A stretch of DNA of 64,000 nt from contig JALDNG010000020.1 of assembly GCA_024349245.1 (NCBI GenBank), positions 21,238,501-21,302,500 on the forward strand, read 5' to 3'. Both the position numbers and the translations under genes were made by a program. The first letter of the stretch is position 1. Each line of letters opens with the position of its first letter. Under the pieces are notes generated by a model that was not told the origin of the DNA, did not search any database, and saw only the letters and a list, made by a program, of their open reading frames with translations. Shown here piece by piece: positions 23,889 to 34,900 of the stretch. This DNA is from Neodontobutis hainanensis. Its lineage: Eukaryota; Chordata; Actinopteri; Gobiiformes; Odontobutidae.

Positions 23889-24524
23889 CATCAGTTTATG
23901 ATTCTCCACAGAGCCCACATATCCACTCAATGAGCCTCTAATGACATGAAGAATAATGTAGTTACTGTGCTACCGACTGAAACTACTGACCTGGAGGAGT
24001 ATTTTTATTATGGGACAGTCACTACATGACACAGGCCATGGCTGTTCAACTTCAGTGGAATTATTGAACAGAAAGAACTAATAACAACAACAATAATGTA
24101 TACAAGCAACAACAAGTATAGCTTTTTCAAAATTACTTTCATGAGTTTTTTCTTCAGAAACTTAAAAATTCTACAACTTATTTGAACGCTTTATGTCACT
24201 GCTATCCAACATTTGTTAAGTTAGATATTATAATTTAAATAAATAAACACTTTCAGACAAATTATTGATAATAAACTCTAACATGTCATTAAAAGCATCT
24301 GAAAACCATTCAACACAAAGAGTAAAAGGAAAAACTTGGGTCAAATTGTATCATTGCAACTAAAGTCTAATTTTTATCTTGTAGTACTTAGTAATTACAG
24401 ATTAAATAAAAAAAAATATCTTAACAGGACACAATTATTACAGCCTTTAATTAGAAACTGGGCGACAGGCAGTGAGAGTGTGTTTGTGCAGAGACAGATG
24501 CAGACTGAAGGCTTGCATCTGTCA
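23889..24524. other. No gene seen
   Basis: AT-rich, no supported frame or repeat. Confidence 0.4.
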
Positions 24525-24695
24525 GACTGTAAACAGGACTTAACTCTGACAAAACTGTAAACAGGACTTAACTCTGACTAAACTGTAAACAGGACTTAAC
24601 TCTGACAAAACTGTAAACAGGACTTAACTCTGACAAAACTGTAAACAGGACTTAACTCTGACAAAACTGTAAACAGGACTTAACTCTGACAAAAC
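24525..24695. repeat. Minisatellite, about 6 x 28 bp
   Basis: The unit (ACTGTAAACAGGACTTAACT plus CTGACAAA) recurs six times head to tail with one clear substitution (ACTAAACT in place of ACAAAACT in the second unit). Confidence 0.95.
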
Positions 24696-26269
24696 TCTCA
24701 TTTTCAACTTTGAACAACAGAAGTGTCTAATACATGAACGAGTGTCGTACTTACATTTCCCAACATTATCTGCTCCATTAGATGCAGACAACGTCAGTGA
24801 AGGCAAGGATGTGTTCATGCACAAAGAAAAAGTGGGAAATCTGATAAACTTTCGATAAACTTTGATAAGAGAATTTCTTTTAACCTCTCAGGGGCTAAAA
24901 TTGTGTTGGCCTGCGAGTCATTAGCTGAATAGGTCTCACTCACATGGGTGCTCAAAAAGAGCAATATATTTCCAGTGACTAAATTATTTTTAGCACAGTT
25001 AGGTAAATTTGGATAATTTCCCATGGCACAACTGACGTCCTGTCAAGGCACACTAGTATGAATGAACGATGCATGAATCTAATTATCAAATAATTCTGCC
25101 CCCCTAGGGGTCCGCAGACCCCGGCTGGGAAACACAAGATAATGTACTGCAATAAACTGAACCAGTGATAATTTTACAATATCTGAAATGGACCATATAG
25201 CCTACTGTATTTTGGTTTAGACACAGGTTACATTAAAGAGCTTGTTCTTTTGAGTTCTGTAGTTGTATAAATGAGGAACAGAACACACAGCAGTCATGCG
25301 TCAAGAAATATGTATAAATCACTTCTACTGTATGAAACACACATTGGTACTAATTGTAGCTGTAGAAGCCCTGTTAGTTTTTCCTAAAGTGTGTTTTTAC
25401 TGGCCCCATTATCAACCATATATACACAAACATTGAACATTTTTTATAAAATATGGCAATGTCTCAATTATACATAATTTGTTGCTCTCCTGCCCTCCCA
25501 CACTCCTCACCCTGGAATATATCACAGCTGAAGACCATTAATCAGAGCACAGTGTATGAAAGCTGAATACTCTGCTATTCTGGCACATTAACCTTGCTGC
25601 TGCCCCTTAACACCCCTAACGCTGGCACTCACTTCTGCACGTATGTGTGTGTGTGAAGCCCTTTTCACTTGTTAGTGTAGCGATAGCTGCCATGCTATAA
25701 ATAAAAGCAGTCAGAGGGAGGGATGGAAGCCACTGGTGCAGCTTTGACAGCAGAGGGCAGAGCAGCCTTGTCTCTGCAGGATGCGGAGGATTAAAACAGG
25801 TCGACTAACTGATTTCTTTACTGACTGGTCTGTGTGAAATCTTTACACTAGACTTAAAATTGTTGTTAAAAACTATGTTCACTAAAAGTGTACAAAAACA
25901 AAACAGCAACAGAAGTGCTGAATATTGACTGGTCTATCTATAAGTATTGGCAGACACTTTTTTTGCAACTTTAGCAGGTGATGCCAGAAAAGCCAAAAGT
26001 AAAAACTGAACGCACAACAGCCCTGGGTCTAAACAGGCTCTTATCAGTGTTTAGAGTTTCACAGTCTTCTGCTTACTGTGGCTGAGGTCCAACAGAAGTG
26101 TAACAGCTCTTATGAACATTAAGCTGAGGTGAAATATAGTATAAATCTAATGCATTCACCTTACACTGATTGTTTATTTGAATGCTGTTTATTCACAGAT
26201 AGGCACAAAAGATTATAAATGTCTTCATGAATAAGCTCCATCTGCCAAGTCAAGTCCTCTCAAACACAA
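24696..26269. other. No gene seen
   Basis: No coding region supported on either strand. Confidence 0.4.
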
Positions 26270-26430
26270 GCAGTGAGTGTCTGCTGCGCAAAGTAAAATC
26301 TTAATCTCCATCCTAAAACCACTGCGCAGCCAGTGCCAGTCCATTGAAATCCTAGTGATAGCCTCCCCTTTTTCATTTTAGTCAAAAGTCTAGCTGCAGC
26401 ATTCTGCTTAATCTGTAGAGGGTTGATACA
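26270..26430 (-). mobile_element. L2-type LINE C-terminal fragment
   Basis: The minus strand reads NPLQIKQNAAARLLTKMK and, after a frame change, ITRISMDWHWLRSGFRMEIK. These parallel the LQLVQNSAARIITRT and LQQLHWLPINYRINYKIL blocks of copy D at 49040-49160. It is old and frame-broken. Confidence 0.55.
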
Positions 26431-28251
26431 TTTTTGATTAATACCATCGAGAGGAAATTTAGGCATGAATGATAGTTTCTCTGTCGCTAAAACTGGGCAT
26501 TCTGGGCTTAAATGATAAAAACAGGACTGCACTACTTTACTGTTTTTCAAGTCAGTGTCAAAGAGCACATCCAGGTGTCTGACCTGCCACTTAACATTGA
26601 CTGTTAATAAACCAAGAACAAACTTAAAACTACTGTATGTTGAATATGATTACGTTAAGTTATAAGAATCTCAGTTTTATTTGTTTTAAGATAAAAAAAA
26701 AGTTTAGCCAACTGGGTAATTTATCTGAGTGGTTGCATGTAAAAATGTGTCCCAGAACTGACCGCTGGGGTACATTTCAACAGTGATTGTGGCGAGACGT
26801 GGTCACCAATGGAAAAATAAAACTTTCAGTCAGAAGCACATAGGAGCTGAACAGACAACATTGACATAATAATGCAAGCATGTAGACTGGGTATTAGGCT
26901 GGGTATAAAGTTATAGAACAAAACGTGACAACATTAGAATAGCCTATTATTTTGAGAAACAACTTAACGGCTAGTATTTAGCTAAAGGGTAGATCTTTTT
27001 TGATGCGTAGGAACTCGTTACATACAAAGACCAACCATACAGCAACATAAGATTAAATACGGTTTATTGAATATGATGGTGATTAACAAGGGGATAATTA
27101 CTGGGAAATAATAATAATTTGTATACTAATACAAACAAAACTTGAAATAACTGATGATGATTTTGACATCTGTCTTAATCAATGAAAAATCTAAAGTTCC
27201 TATTTATAAATGTCCACAAATACAGGCCACTGGGCAAAGCCTGAAAGCAAAACTTTCGATAAAACGCTGTAGCTGCAGGCTCGGCAAAAATAAGAAGAAT
27301 AAGCCACAAAACAAGAGGGAAAACTATTGTTAAACAATAGAAACGAAAACAAGCAAGCACCAGAAAAGCAAGAAAAAGCAAAAGACAGCAAACAAAGGAC
27401 GTCCGGAGTTTTATTACTCTGACTTTTCTTTTTGGAGCGGATTGTAGGATTACTTTAGTTAGGCAGGCTTACGTAATTTAACATTTGTAAACGGCCTCTG
27501 CCTAAAGTCAGATGTCCCATTGCTTTGCAACATGAGCAACCAACAATTATAAAGGCACATAAACACACAGTAACACAAATTAAACACTAGCACACAATGG
27601 CCAAGGTGAAGCATTACCACATACAGAGTACCACAGTAAATCTGTGGTCGGCATTCTCCTAGCAGGCAATACTCCATTAATCACTTTATTTATTGTACTG
27701 AAATAACCCACATAGAAGAGGCGGACTGTTTCAGGAGAAGACCTGTTGGAGTCAATGCAATTGTCCAATGTACAGTTTATTTCTTAAACACAGGCTAGTG
27801 TTTTTAACTTGACCCATGATCAGGCAGAGTCTTAAATGTGACCTGTAGTGAAAGTGACTCTCCCTGGAGTGGGGAGAAGTTCACATCTGGCACATGGTAT
27901 GTATTATACCATTGTATGGTATTGTAAATTCTTTATCTGTGTAAAGGAAAATCAAGTTATGTGGCAGAGGTCCCATGTCAGATGTTCTTGTTACACTCCA
28001 ATGAAAAAAAATAATCTGCACACATTTTGGCAACCACAGTATGGACCCAGACGAACATTTAGTCCTTCTAAGTGAAAAGCAGCTATGACATGTACTCCCT
28101 GCTGAAATGTATATACATGTTTCTTAAAGCAGAAAAACCTCAGACATGTCAGGTATTCCTCGCTCCATCTGAATGTTAGGTTGCAATTCTAGACCAAAAT
28201 ATAGAAGTGAGTGTAGTAGTAAAACTAGGTGAACACTGCAGAGAGTCCTAC
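26431..28251. other. No gene supported
   Basis: A T-rich minus-strand tract at 27175-27391 gives hydrophobic frames in two registers. This is a composition effect, not a supported membrane protein. Confidence 0.4.
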
Positions 28252-28366
28252 CTTGACCCTGGGCATCCAGCAGAGGCCCACAGAGAATTAGAAGGAAGAG
28301 AGCAGAAGATGGCACTCCCACTGCAAGAACACGCCAACTCACAGTGTGTTCGCTGTTTACAGCCAT
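28252..28366 (-). CDS. Candidate first coding exon with signal peptide (unrecognised gene)
   Basis: A minus-strand ATG at 28366 sits in a strong initiation context (GAGCCATGG). The 38-codon frame has a polar start (MAVNSEHTVSWRV), a hydrophobic core (ALFLLILCGPLL) and a likely signal-peptidase site after LLDAQG. It ends at a good donor, CAAG/GTAGGA, with the donor GT at 28251-28250. This is the plan of a secreted or type I membrane protein's first exon. Against it: I could not find a convincing second exon below 28250, and the sequence just upstream (TCTCTGCAG) could equally be a splice acceptor in another reading. The protein is not recognised. Confidence 0.3.
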
Positions 28367-28369
28367 GGC

Positions 28370-28982
28370 TCAACTGCAGAGAAGTATACAGTATAAGAAC
28401 TGAAACTTTAGGAGATTAATCCTAGAGGTAATGTAACTTGAGCAATATTTATCCCTGGAACGTAACTGCTTCTATAACCCTTGGATACGGCAGCTAAACA
28501 ATGAATGCAGACAATTCATTACAGTAGCCTCCACTGTCAGCAAAGAGACATTCACTTATGTAGTATACTGTTCAGCCCCTAATCATAATGAAGACTTAAA
28601 GACACCAATAATAATAAAACATGTAAACTTGTAAAAGGTAAATCAGGCCAGGAAAGCATAAATAGGTTACATACACATGCGTTACCTGTCTATCGCAGTT
28701 TTTAATCCCAGCAGGATTTTAACTACTGGCTCACATGGCACACTTGCAAAAATACAGGGGGCAAAAAAAAGAAAAAAGAGAGCAGAAGACACATTCCCCC
28801 TGGTCCTTGTAATCCCTATTGCTCTGGTCTGGGCCAGTGCAGCTCCTAATGCAGTCTGGGAGTGTGTCACAGTCTCAGCAGGACTCTCACAACTGGCTCA
28901 GCCTGCATCACTGGTGACAAAAACACCACCTGCAAAGACACAGGGAGAGAGAAGAGACAACAGAGAGAAAATGTGAGACTAT
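28370..28982. other. No gene supported
   Basis: The minus-strand frame at 28682-28870 runs through a poly-T/A tract and lacks a domain. Weak similarity between parts of 28700-28920 and 28260-28340 was noted but not resolved. Confidence 0.35.
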
Positions 28983-29265
28983 TGGGGCGCAGTGGTAGAG
29001 TGGCCATTCTTCAACCGGCAGGTTGGCGGTTCGATTCCCACTCTCCCCACAGTTCATACTGTCGTTGTGTCCTTGGGCAAGACTCTTAACCCTCCTTGCC
29101 TCCAGTGACACAGCACAGGTGTATGAATGTGTGTGATTGTTGCTCTGGTGTATGGTGTGTGTTGGGACAACAGATGGAAATTAGCCTGAGGTTACAATCT
29201 GGCATGTTTACGTTCATCTAGTTGTGTCTCATGTATGTTCATCAACATGCACTGTACCAATCAAA
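28983..29265 (+). mobile_element. tRNA-derived SINE
   Basis: GGGGCGCAGTGGTAGAGTGG (A-box region) and GGTTCGATTCCC (B box, about 29029) form the head. The body TTGTGTCCTTGGGCAAGAC matches the SINE at 11274-11636. The tail (ACAGATGGAAATTAGCCTGA ... CAAATAAATGAATAA) differs from that copy's L2-like tail, so the two copies carry different 3' ends on one head. Confidence 0.75.
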
Positions 29266-29269
29266 TAAA

Positions 29270-29331
<62 letters not shown>
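29266..29331. repeat. (AAT)n microsatellite at SINE tail
   Basis: About 20 AAT units directly follow the SINE tail and probably expanded from it. Confidence 0.95.
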
Positions 29332-29332
<1 letters not shown>

Positions 29333-30108
29333 TAGAGCATCAACCCCTGTGGCCTGGTTCCTTTGGCCTCTGGCCTGCTCATGGTGATGGTCTATGAATT
29401 GGACCCACACCACAGTGCATGGAGAAACTCAATAACAAATTTATATATACAAAATGTACTAGGTACTATGCGTAACTTTTGGAAAAACCTAACTGCTACT
29501 GACACCAGTGGCCGTTTGGAGAACTGCAGTCAGTGTCCTGCTTGCTCTCGCTGGCGTGCGCTCGTACGTGTCTGACAGAGTAACCGGAGCAACAGACAAC
29601 CAGCTACAGCTTTTCACATGACTTCGACATTTACAGAGAAGGAAAGAAAAAAAGTTACAAAAAAGTTACACTTCTGCAAGTTTATTGTTTGACAAACTTT
29701 ATTGAGAGTAAACTATATTTGACTCTCGAGTGCTGACACAGCAGTAAAGAGAATAACTGAGACATGGGAGAGAAGAGAGCGACTAATGTTTGACAATGAC
29801 ATGTTTAATAAAGCGTTGTTCAACACAATACGCCAGTAAGAGCTAGTGCTAACTTTGTATATTATATTATTGACTGCATGTAACATTTGTCTAAAGTAGC
29901 TAACGTTAACTGAGAGCTGCTCAGTTAACATCAACAACTCGCTTTCACCAAGGCCCGCAGTCTCAGCAGGATAACAACTAAAGTTAGTGAACTTATATCA
30001 GACATAATACTATATGTGTTACTATTACTGTTACTTTGTTCAGTTTTTGCACTAATGTTGGAGCACTTCATTTTTATCAGCTCAACTAATGTCTAAACAG
30101 CTGCACTG
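29332..30108. other. No gene seen
   Basis: No supported frame or repeat. Confidence 0.4.
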
Positions 30109-31434
30109 TTCTAAATGTTCTGGATGTCATTGCTCCAGTGGAGGTTTAAAGAGTTCAAAATAGACAGAAGGAACCATGGAGAAATGAGGACTTAGGGCAC
30201 AGAAAAGGGCCAAACGAGAATGGTGCAAATTAAAGCTACAGCTTCATTATGAGATTTACAAAGAAAGGTTGAGTGTGTTCAATCAAACTTTGCTAGAACA
30301 AGGGAGAGTTATTTTTCTGAAATGATCACAAACTGCAGTAACAACTCTTGTGTCCTGTTTGCTACAGTGAACAGATAAACAAACCTTCCTGCTCCATTGC
30401 CTTCAGAACTAATGGCCACATGTAAGTGCAATGAGTTTTCTCTGTTCTTTAATGATAAGGTTTACAGTATTAAATTAGCAATAAACTCCACAATACAGAT
30501 GACAACTGTACAGCTATCAACACACCTGTCACTGACACTTTACACCTGTCAGTAACAAAACAGTCCAAGAGACCATCTCCAGTCTGAGATCTTCCACATG
30601 CTCCCTCGACGAGTTACCTACTAGATTGAAAAAAAATCTAGTAGGTAACTCGTCGAGGCAAAATGTACTGAGCAGTTTGTTACCACAGCTCTTTACAGTC
30701 TGGAGCATTTCTTCATGTTGTCATTAAGCCTCTCCTTAGGAAGAGCAGTCTTAATGCCACAATACTAAACAAATATCATCCTACAAACTTGCCATTTTTT
30801 CAGGAAAAGTCCTTGAAAATGCTGTATACAAACAAATTAATGACTTTCTCCTAATAAACAACTGTTTTGATGCGTTTCAGTCAGGTTTTTGGCCCCATCA
30901 GAGATGGTGACAGGTGACATTTGTCTGTACACTGACGCAGGCAGAATCTCAGTCTAAGTCCTGCTGGATCTGAGTGCAGCGTTTGACACAGTTGATCATG
31001 TGATCCTGTTACAGAGGTTAGAGGACTGGGTGGGCATCTCTGGTGCTGCCCTCAAATGGTTAAGGTCCTATCTTGATAACAGAAAGTACTTTATTGAAAT
31101 TGGAAACTGTGTCTAAGACCCTATCTTTACATGCTTCAATGTGTCCTACCACAACTCTGCAGATGACACTCAGATGTACATCTCACTGACAGCAGGCGAC
31201 TAGGGGCCCGTGGACTCACTCTGTCACTGCCTCCAACTGACACTGTGCGGATAGAAAACAACTTTTTACATCTTTCAACAACCCAGACAAGACAGAAGTC
31301 ATTATCTTTGGCCCCCACACACAAAGGGAAAGAGTCTGCAGTCACTTCAAGTCAGTTTCCCTAAAGACTAAAACTCAGCTTAGAAATCTGGGGGTAGCAA
31401 TGGACTAAGACTTGAACTTTAACAGCCACATTAA
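30109..31434 (+). pseudogene. L2 LINE copy C, ORF2 remnant
   Basis: The segment follows copies A and B block by block: GHRKGPNENGAN-like basic linker, CCTGTTTGCTACAGTGAACAG at about 30353, the KPLLRKSSLNAT-like block, DLSAAFDTVDHV near 30970, the ADDTQMYIS region at about 31160 and KTEVIIFGPH at about 31290. It is more diverged than A is from B and may be a separate subfamily. Stops and frameshifts are frequent. The 5' two-thirds of the element and the tail are missing. It contains a perfect hairpin at 30604-30658. Confidence 0.75.
30604..30658. repeat. Perfect 24-bp inverted repeat within L2 copy C
   Basis: The arms at 30604-30627 and 30635-30658 are exact complements around a 7-base GAAAAAA loop. 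The equivalent position in copy A (about 4290-4340) has only one arm-like CACTAGATTTCTAAAAT, so the second arm was created in this copy by a local inverted duplication. Confidence 0.9.
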
Positions 31435-31440
31435 AGCAAT

Positions 31441-31660
31441 AACATTCATTCATCCAATCATCTTCTTCCGCTTATCTGGGGCCCAGACTTCCCTCTCCTC
31501 AGACATTTCCTTGAGCTCCTCTGGGGGGACACCGAGGCGTTCCCAGGCCAGCCGAGAGACATAGTCCCTCCAGCGTGTCCTAGGTCTTCCCCGGGGTCTC
31601 GTCTTGGTGGGACATGCCCGGAACACCAGGTAGGTGTAATGGAGGCATCCGAAACAGGTG
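31441..31660 (-). mobile_element. LINE 3'-end fragment
   Basis: The minus strand reads RPRGRPRTRWRDYVSRLAWE and then RLGVPPEELKEMSEERE. This is the C-terminal tail of an abundant fish APE-type LINE, possibly the family whose endonuclease part lies at 60627-61862. The end sequence CATTCATTCATCCAATCATC at its 3' side looks like the element terminus. Confidence 0.65.
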
Positions 31661-31857
31661 CAGGTTAGGTTAGCTTTAGCTTAGACCATTTGGCTATGCG
31701 TAAATGTTGGGGTGATGATTGGTAAACCCAAAGTTTCATTCCGCAGTATGAGCTGGTGACCATAAGGGTCATTACTATGTTGCTAGGCCATAGGCAAGTA
31801 ATTTTTGATAGTGTTATGAGAGTAAAGTGTAAAACATGTGACTCGTTTTCTTCAGAC

Positions 31858-31867
31858 ATTTTATTAT
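31858..31867 (-). terminator. Candidate polyadenylation signal for the sel1l3-like gene
   Basis: TTTTATTATT on the plus strand gives AATAATAAAA on the minus strand, about 120 bases after the stop codon at 31987. A usable AATAAA lies in it. Assigned by position only. Confidence 0.4.
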
Positions 31868-31986
31868 TTTTTACAGTATATTACAAAACACACACAAAGA
31901 AAAATACAAAAACTAAATCATATGATCAAATATGTATATTTGTTCCTACAGTGACCTCTGAATTAACATTAAACATTTGGCCTTTG

Positions 31987-34900
31987 TCAAACATCCGAGC
32001 CCAGTCCCACAGCGACATTTCTGTTTCTATGGTTGAAAGAAAAGGCTCTTCCTCTGAGCCAGCTGAAGAGGATGAAGAACACTGATGGAGCCACAGCCAA
32101 AGTGGAGTACTATGGGGTAAAACAAAGGCAAATATTATAATTCTACACCAACTTACTGAGAATAAAAGCAAAGTTCAGAGCACACAACTTTTTGAGTAGT
32201 CAGATTGTGACATAAAGGTCTCACAGGGCACAATCTTACAAGCAGACTGGTCCATTGGAACCAAAAAAAGATACCTAAGGAGTCACACACCACCTGTTCA
32301 CAGGCTTTTCTAATGGATTATCAATGTATATTTACAAAAAAAAGACTGCAAATAAATCTTGTGAATGCCTTGACATGTGGCAGCAAATACTGCTATAAGC
32401 TATTTTTGTCAATTCACTCTTCACCACAATGACTGCTTCTTGCACTTCATCCAGTGTCTTAGGCTTGTTAGCATAGCTTGTTTGTGAATACCTTTAAATG
32501 CACAGTAAAGTTTTACTAACCTTTTCACAGGGCCACATTTCGTGTCCCCCTAGGCAAAGTTTTGCTCATTTGCTTCACTACAATTGATTTTTGCTTGACT
32601 TTTTACCATAAAACCTGACAGAAAAGTTCCCTAAGCTGTGTGTCTCTTTTTCTCATTTGTTCACTACCCCTGTCACATTTTTCCATTGCTCCACTAAACT
32701 AAGGGACATGGAGTGTGTAGTCCAACTCCAGTCAGACTAAGACATTTATAGCAACAGCAGCTACTATTACCTGCATTATTTAGGTATGTTTGGTAAAAAG
32801 AAGATTAGAATTAGATTTTTACTAGTGTCATAAAAACACACTGGCATCAATATTTGCATTTGACAGGAGATGAGAAATACAAATGAATATGTGAACACTT
32901 CAGTACAGTTCAGTGTTCTCCAATAATACCTCTATATTAGTATCCTCTATAATCTATTGCCAACTCAAAATCAGACACAAAGAGTGAAGGGCTACAACTA
33001 ATGATTATTTCTTTAATTAATTAATCTGACAGTTATTTTTTAAATGTATAATTGGATAGTGAATTATGTGTAAATGCTTGAGGACCTTGTGGACCATCAA
33101 AGACAAATGGTCATAAACCTGAGGCATTATGTTTCTGTTTAAAACTAATAATGATACAAAAAATAAAATAAAATAAAATCAGACAAAGCACCAAGTATGC
33201 CACAGGACTTGTGGATAGAGCATATATATATATAAAGATATATCTACATCTGTTTTACTTTTTCTGTAGATTTACTGCTCTGTCTGTGTAAAAAACTCCC
33301 TTCTTTCAAAACATGTTTCAAAGTATATAAATACCCAGATAGTAATTTATAAATTATTGAATCAGTTGACAATAATTTTTATAAAAGATTATACCCAATT
33401 AATATTTAGTTGTTGCAGCCCAAAAAGTGTGTAATCTGAACCTGCTAGTGTAATTTTTAGGCTGATAAAATAAAATCACAATCAAATATGGGAATAATAA
33501 AGGATAATATATATAAATAAAGAAAAATAAAACAAATGAATGAAATTGTAGAGACTGTACCATTATAGCAGCCTTGTATTCTTTCTGGAGCCCCTGTAGA
33601 TACACACTGAAGAGGGCAAGGCTGCACGGTAAGAAGGAGTCTGTATCTTCTGAATCTCTGCATCTGTATGAGGACAAAATTAGATTTTGTACTTTAGGTA
33701 ATTATGTACAAGGAAAAGCACACAAAATGCCTACTCACTTCTGGTATAACGCTTTCAGAAGCACACTCTTGTCTGCCAGGTATAGTTTTGAGAGGCCAAG
33801 TTCACTTAATAATGACAGAGGCAGCTTGTAACCTTCTTCAGCGAGGAGGCCAAGGTTGTACAAGCCCTGAGAAAAAACAAGCAGGGGTGTCAAACTCATT
33901 TTAGGTCAGGGGCTACATACAGCCCAATTTGATCTGAAGTGCGCCAGACCAGTAAAAGTATAGCATAATAACATGTAAATAACAACAACTCCAATTTATT
34001 CCTGTTTTTTAAGTGCAAAGAAGTATTACACAATGATGTCAGTGCTCTCATCAGTTGCAACCAAAAAAGCCTAATGTTAGAAAAAGTTTTCCACATTTGT
34101 GTTTTCATAAACTAACCCTCACAATATGGGTTTGATGCTAATGCTATATTGCTAGCGATAAAGTAGCTAACTTACATGGCGCATCACTGACATGTTGGCT
34201 ATGGGTAAAAAACTGTTGTTGTTTCCTCAGACCTGCTAAAAATGTATTTTCCTCAATTCATCACTTCTCTCTTCTCAGTTATTATTTCATTATGAAATAA
34301 TAAGGGGGCCACAAAGACTAAGTTTAACAGAGCAAAAGAGTAAGGCCAATATTAAAATCAAGTCCAGTACCAATGCTGCTGTTGAAACTCGGTGTTGTGT
34401 TAGGGCTGCTACTCTTACGAAGAGCCTGTCCAAACGGCATTGTTGTAGTCAAGTCACTACTTTTCGAGTTGAAGTCACTTTCAAGTCCTCAGTGTTCAAG
34501 TCCGAGTCATCAAAGACTAGTCTAAGTTGAGTCCAACTCGAGATATTATTACTTAAATTTCAAGTTTGAATCCAAGTCCGAGTCATCCAAAAAAATGTAG
34601 AGTTTGTCGAGTCTGAGTTGAGTCATCTTTAGATGAACTGCAAGTCTGAGTCACTAAAGAAAGATCAAAGTGTCGAGTCCAAGTCAAATCCAACTCACCA
34701 AAGTGAGTTACAAATCTGAAAACTATTTGTGCCAAACTGACACACTGATAAGGATTTTAGTTTTGCTGTGGCCTTTTTCATTAAACACATTTAAGGGAAT
34801 TTTGATTGTGGCATTACAAATATTTTTTTTTAAATGTATTTATTTAAGGGCTGGGAGTTAAATCAGAGCAGCTCGTCTCGTTCTGAACACCTGTAACAGG

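Noticed and set aside
24525..24695. 28-bp direct repeats resembling a CRISPR array
   Set aside because: Units are head to tail with no unique spacers, and the context is a vertebrate genome. It is a minisatellite.
27175..27391. Hydrophobic minus-strand frames as a membrane protein
   Set aside because: Two overlapping registers are equally hydrophobic because the strand is T-rich; no conserved pattern.
28682..28870. Minus-strand cysteine-containing frames as an exon
   Set aside because: Runs through a long poly-T/A tract and no consistent splice phase with neighbours.
31926..32171. 81-aa minus-strand frame starting MLLFSVSWCR as an independent gene
   Set aside because: A different register of the same bases, entered through an AG acceptor at 32110, gives the in-phase C-terminal exon of the sel1l3-like gene.
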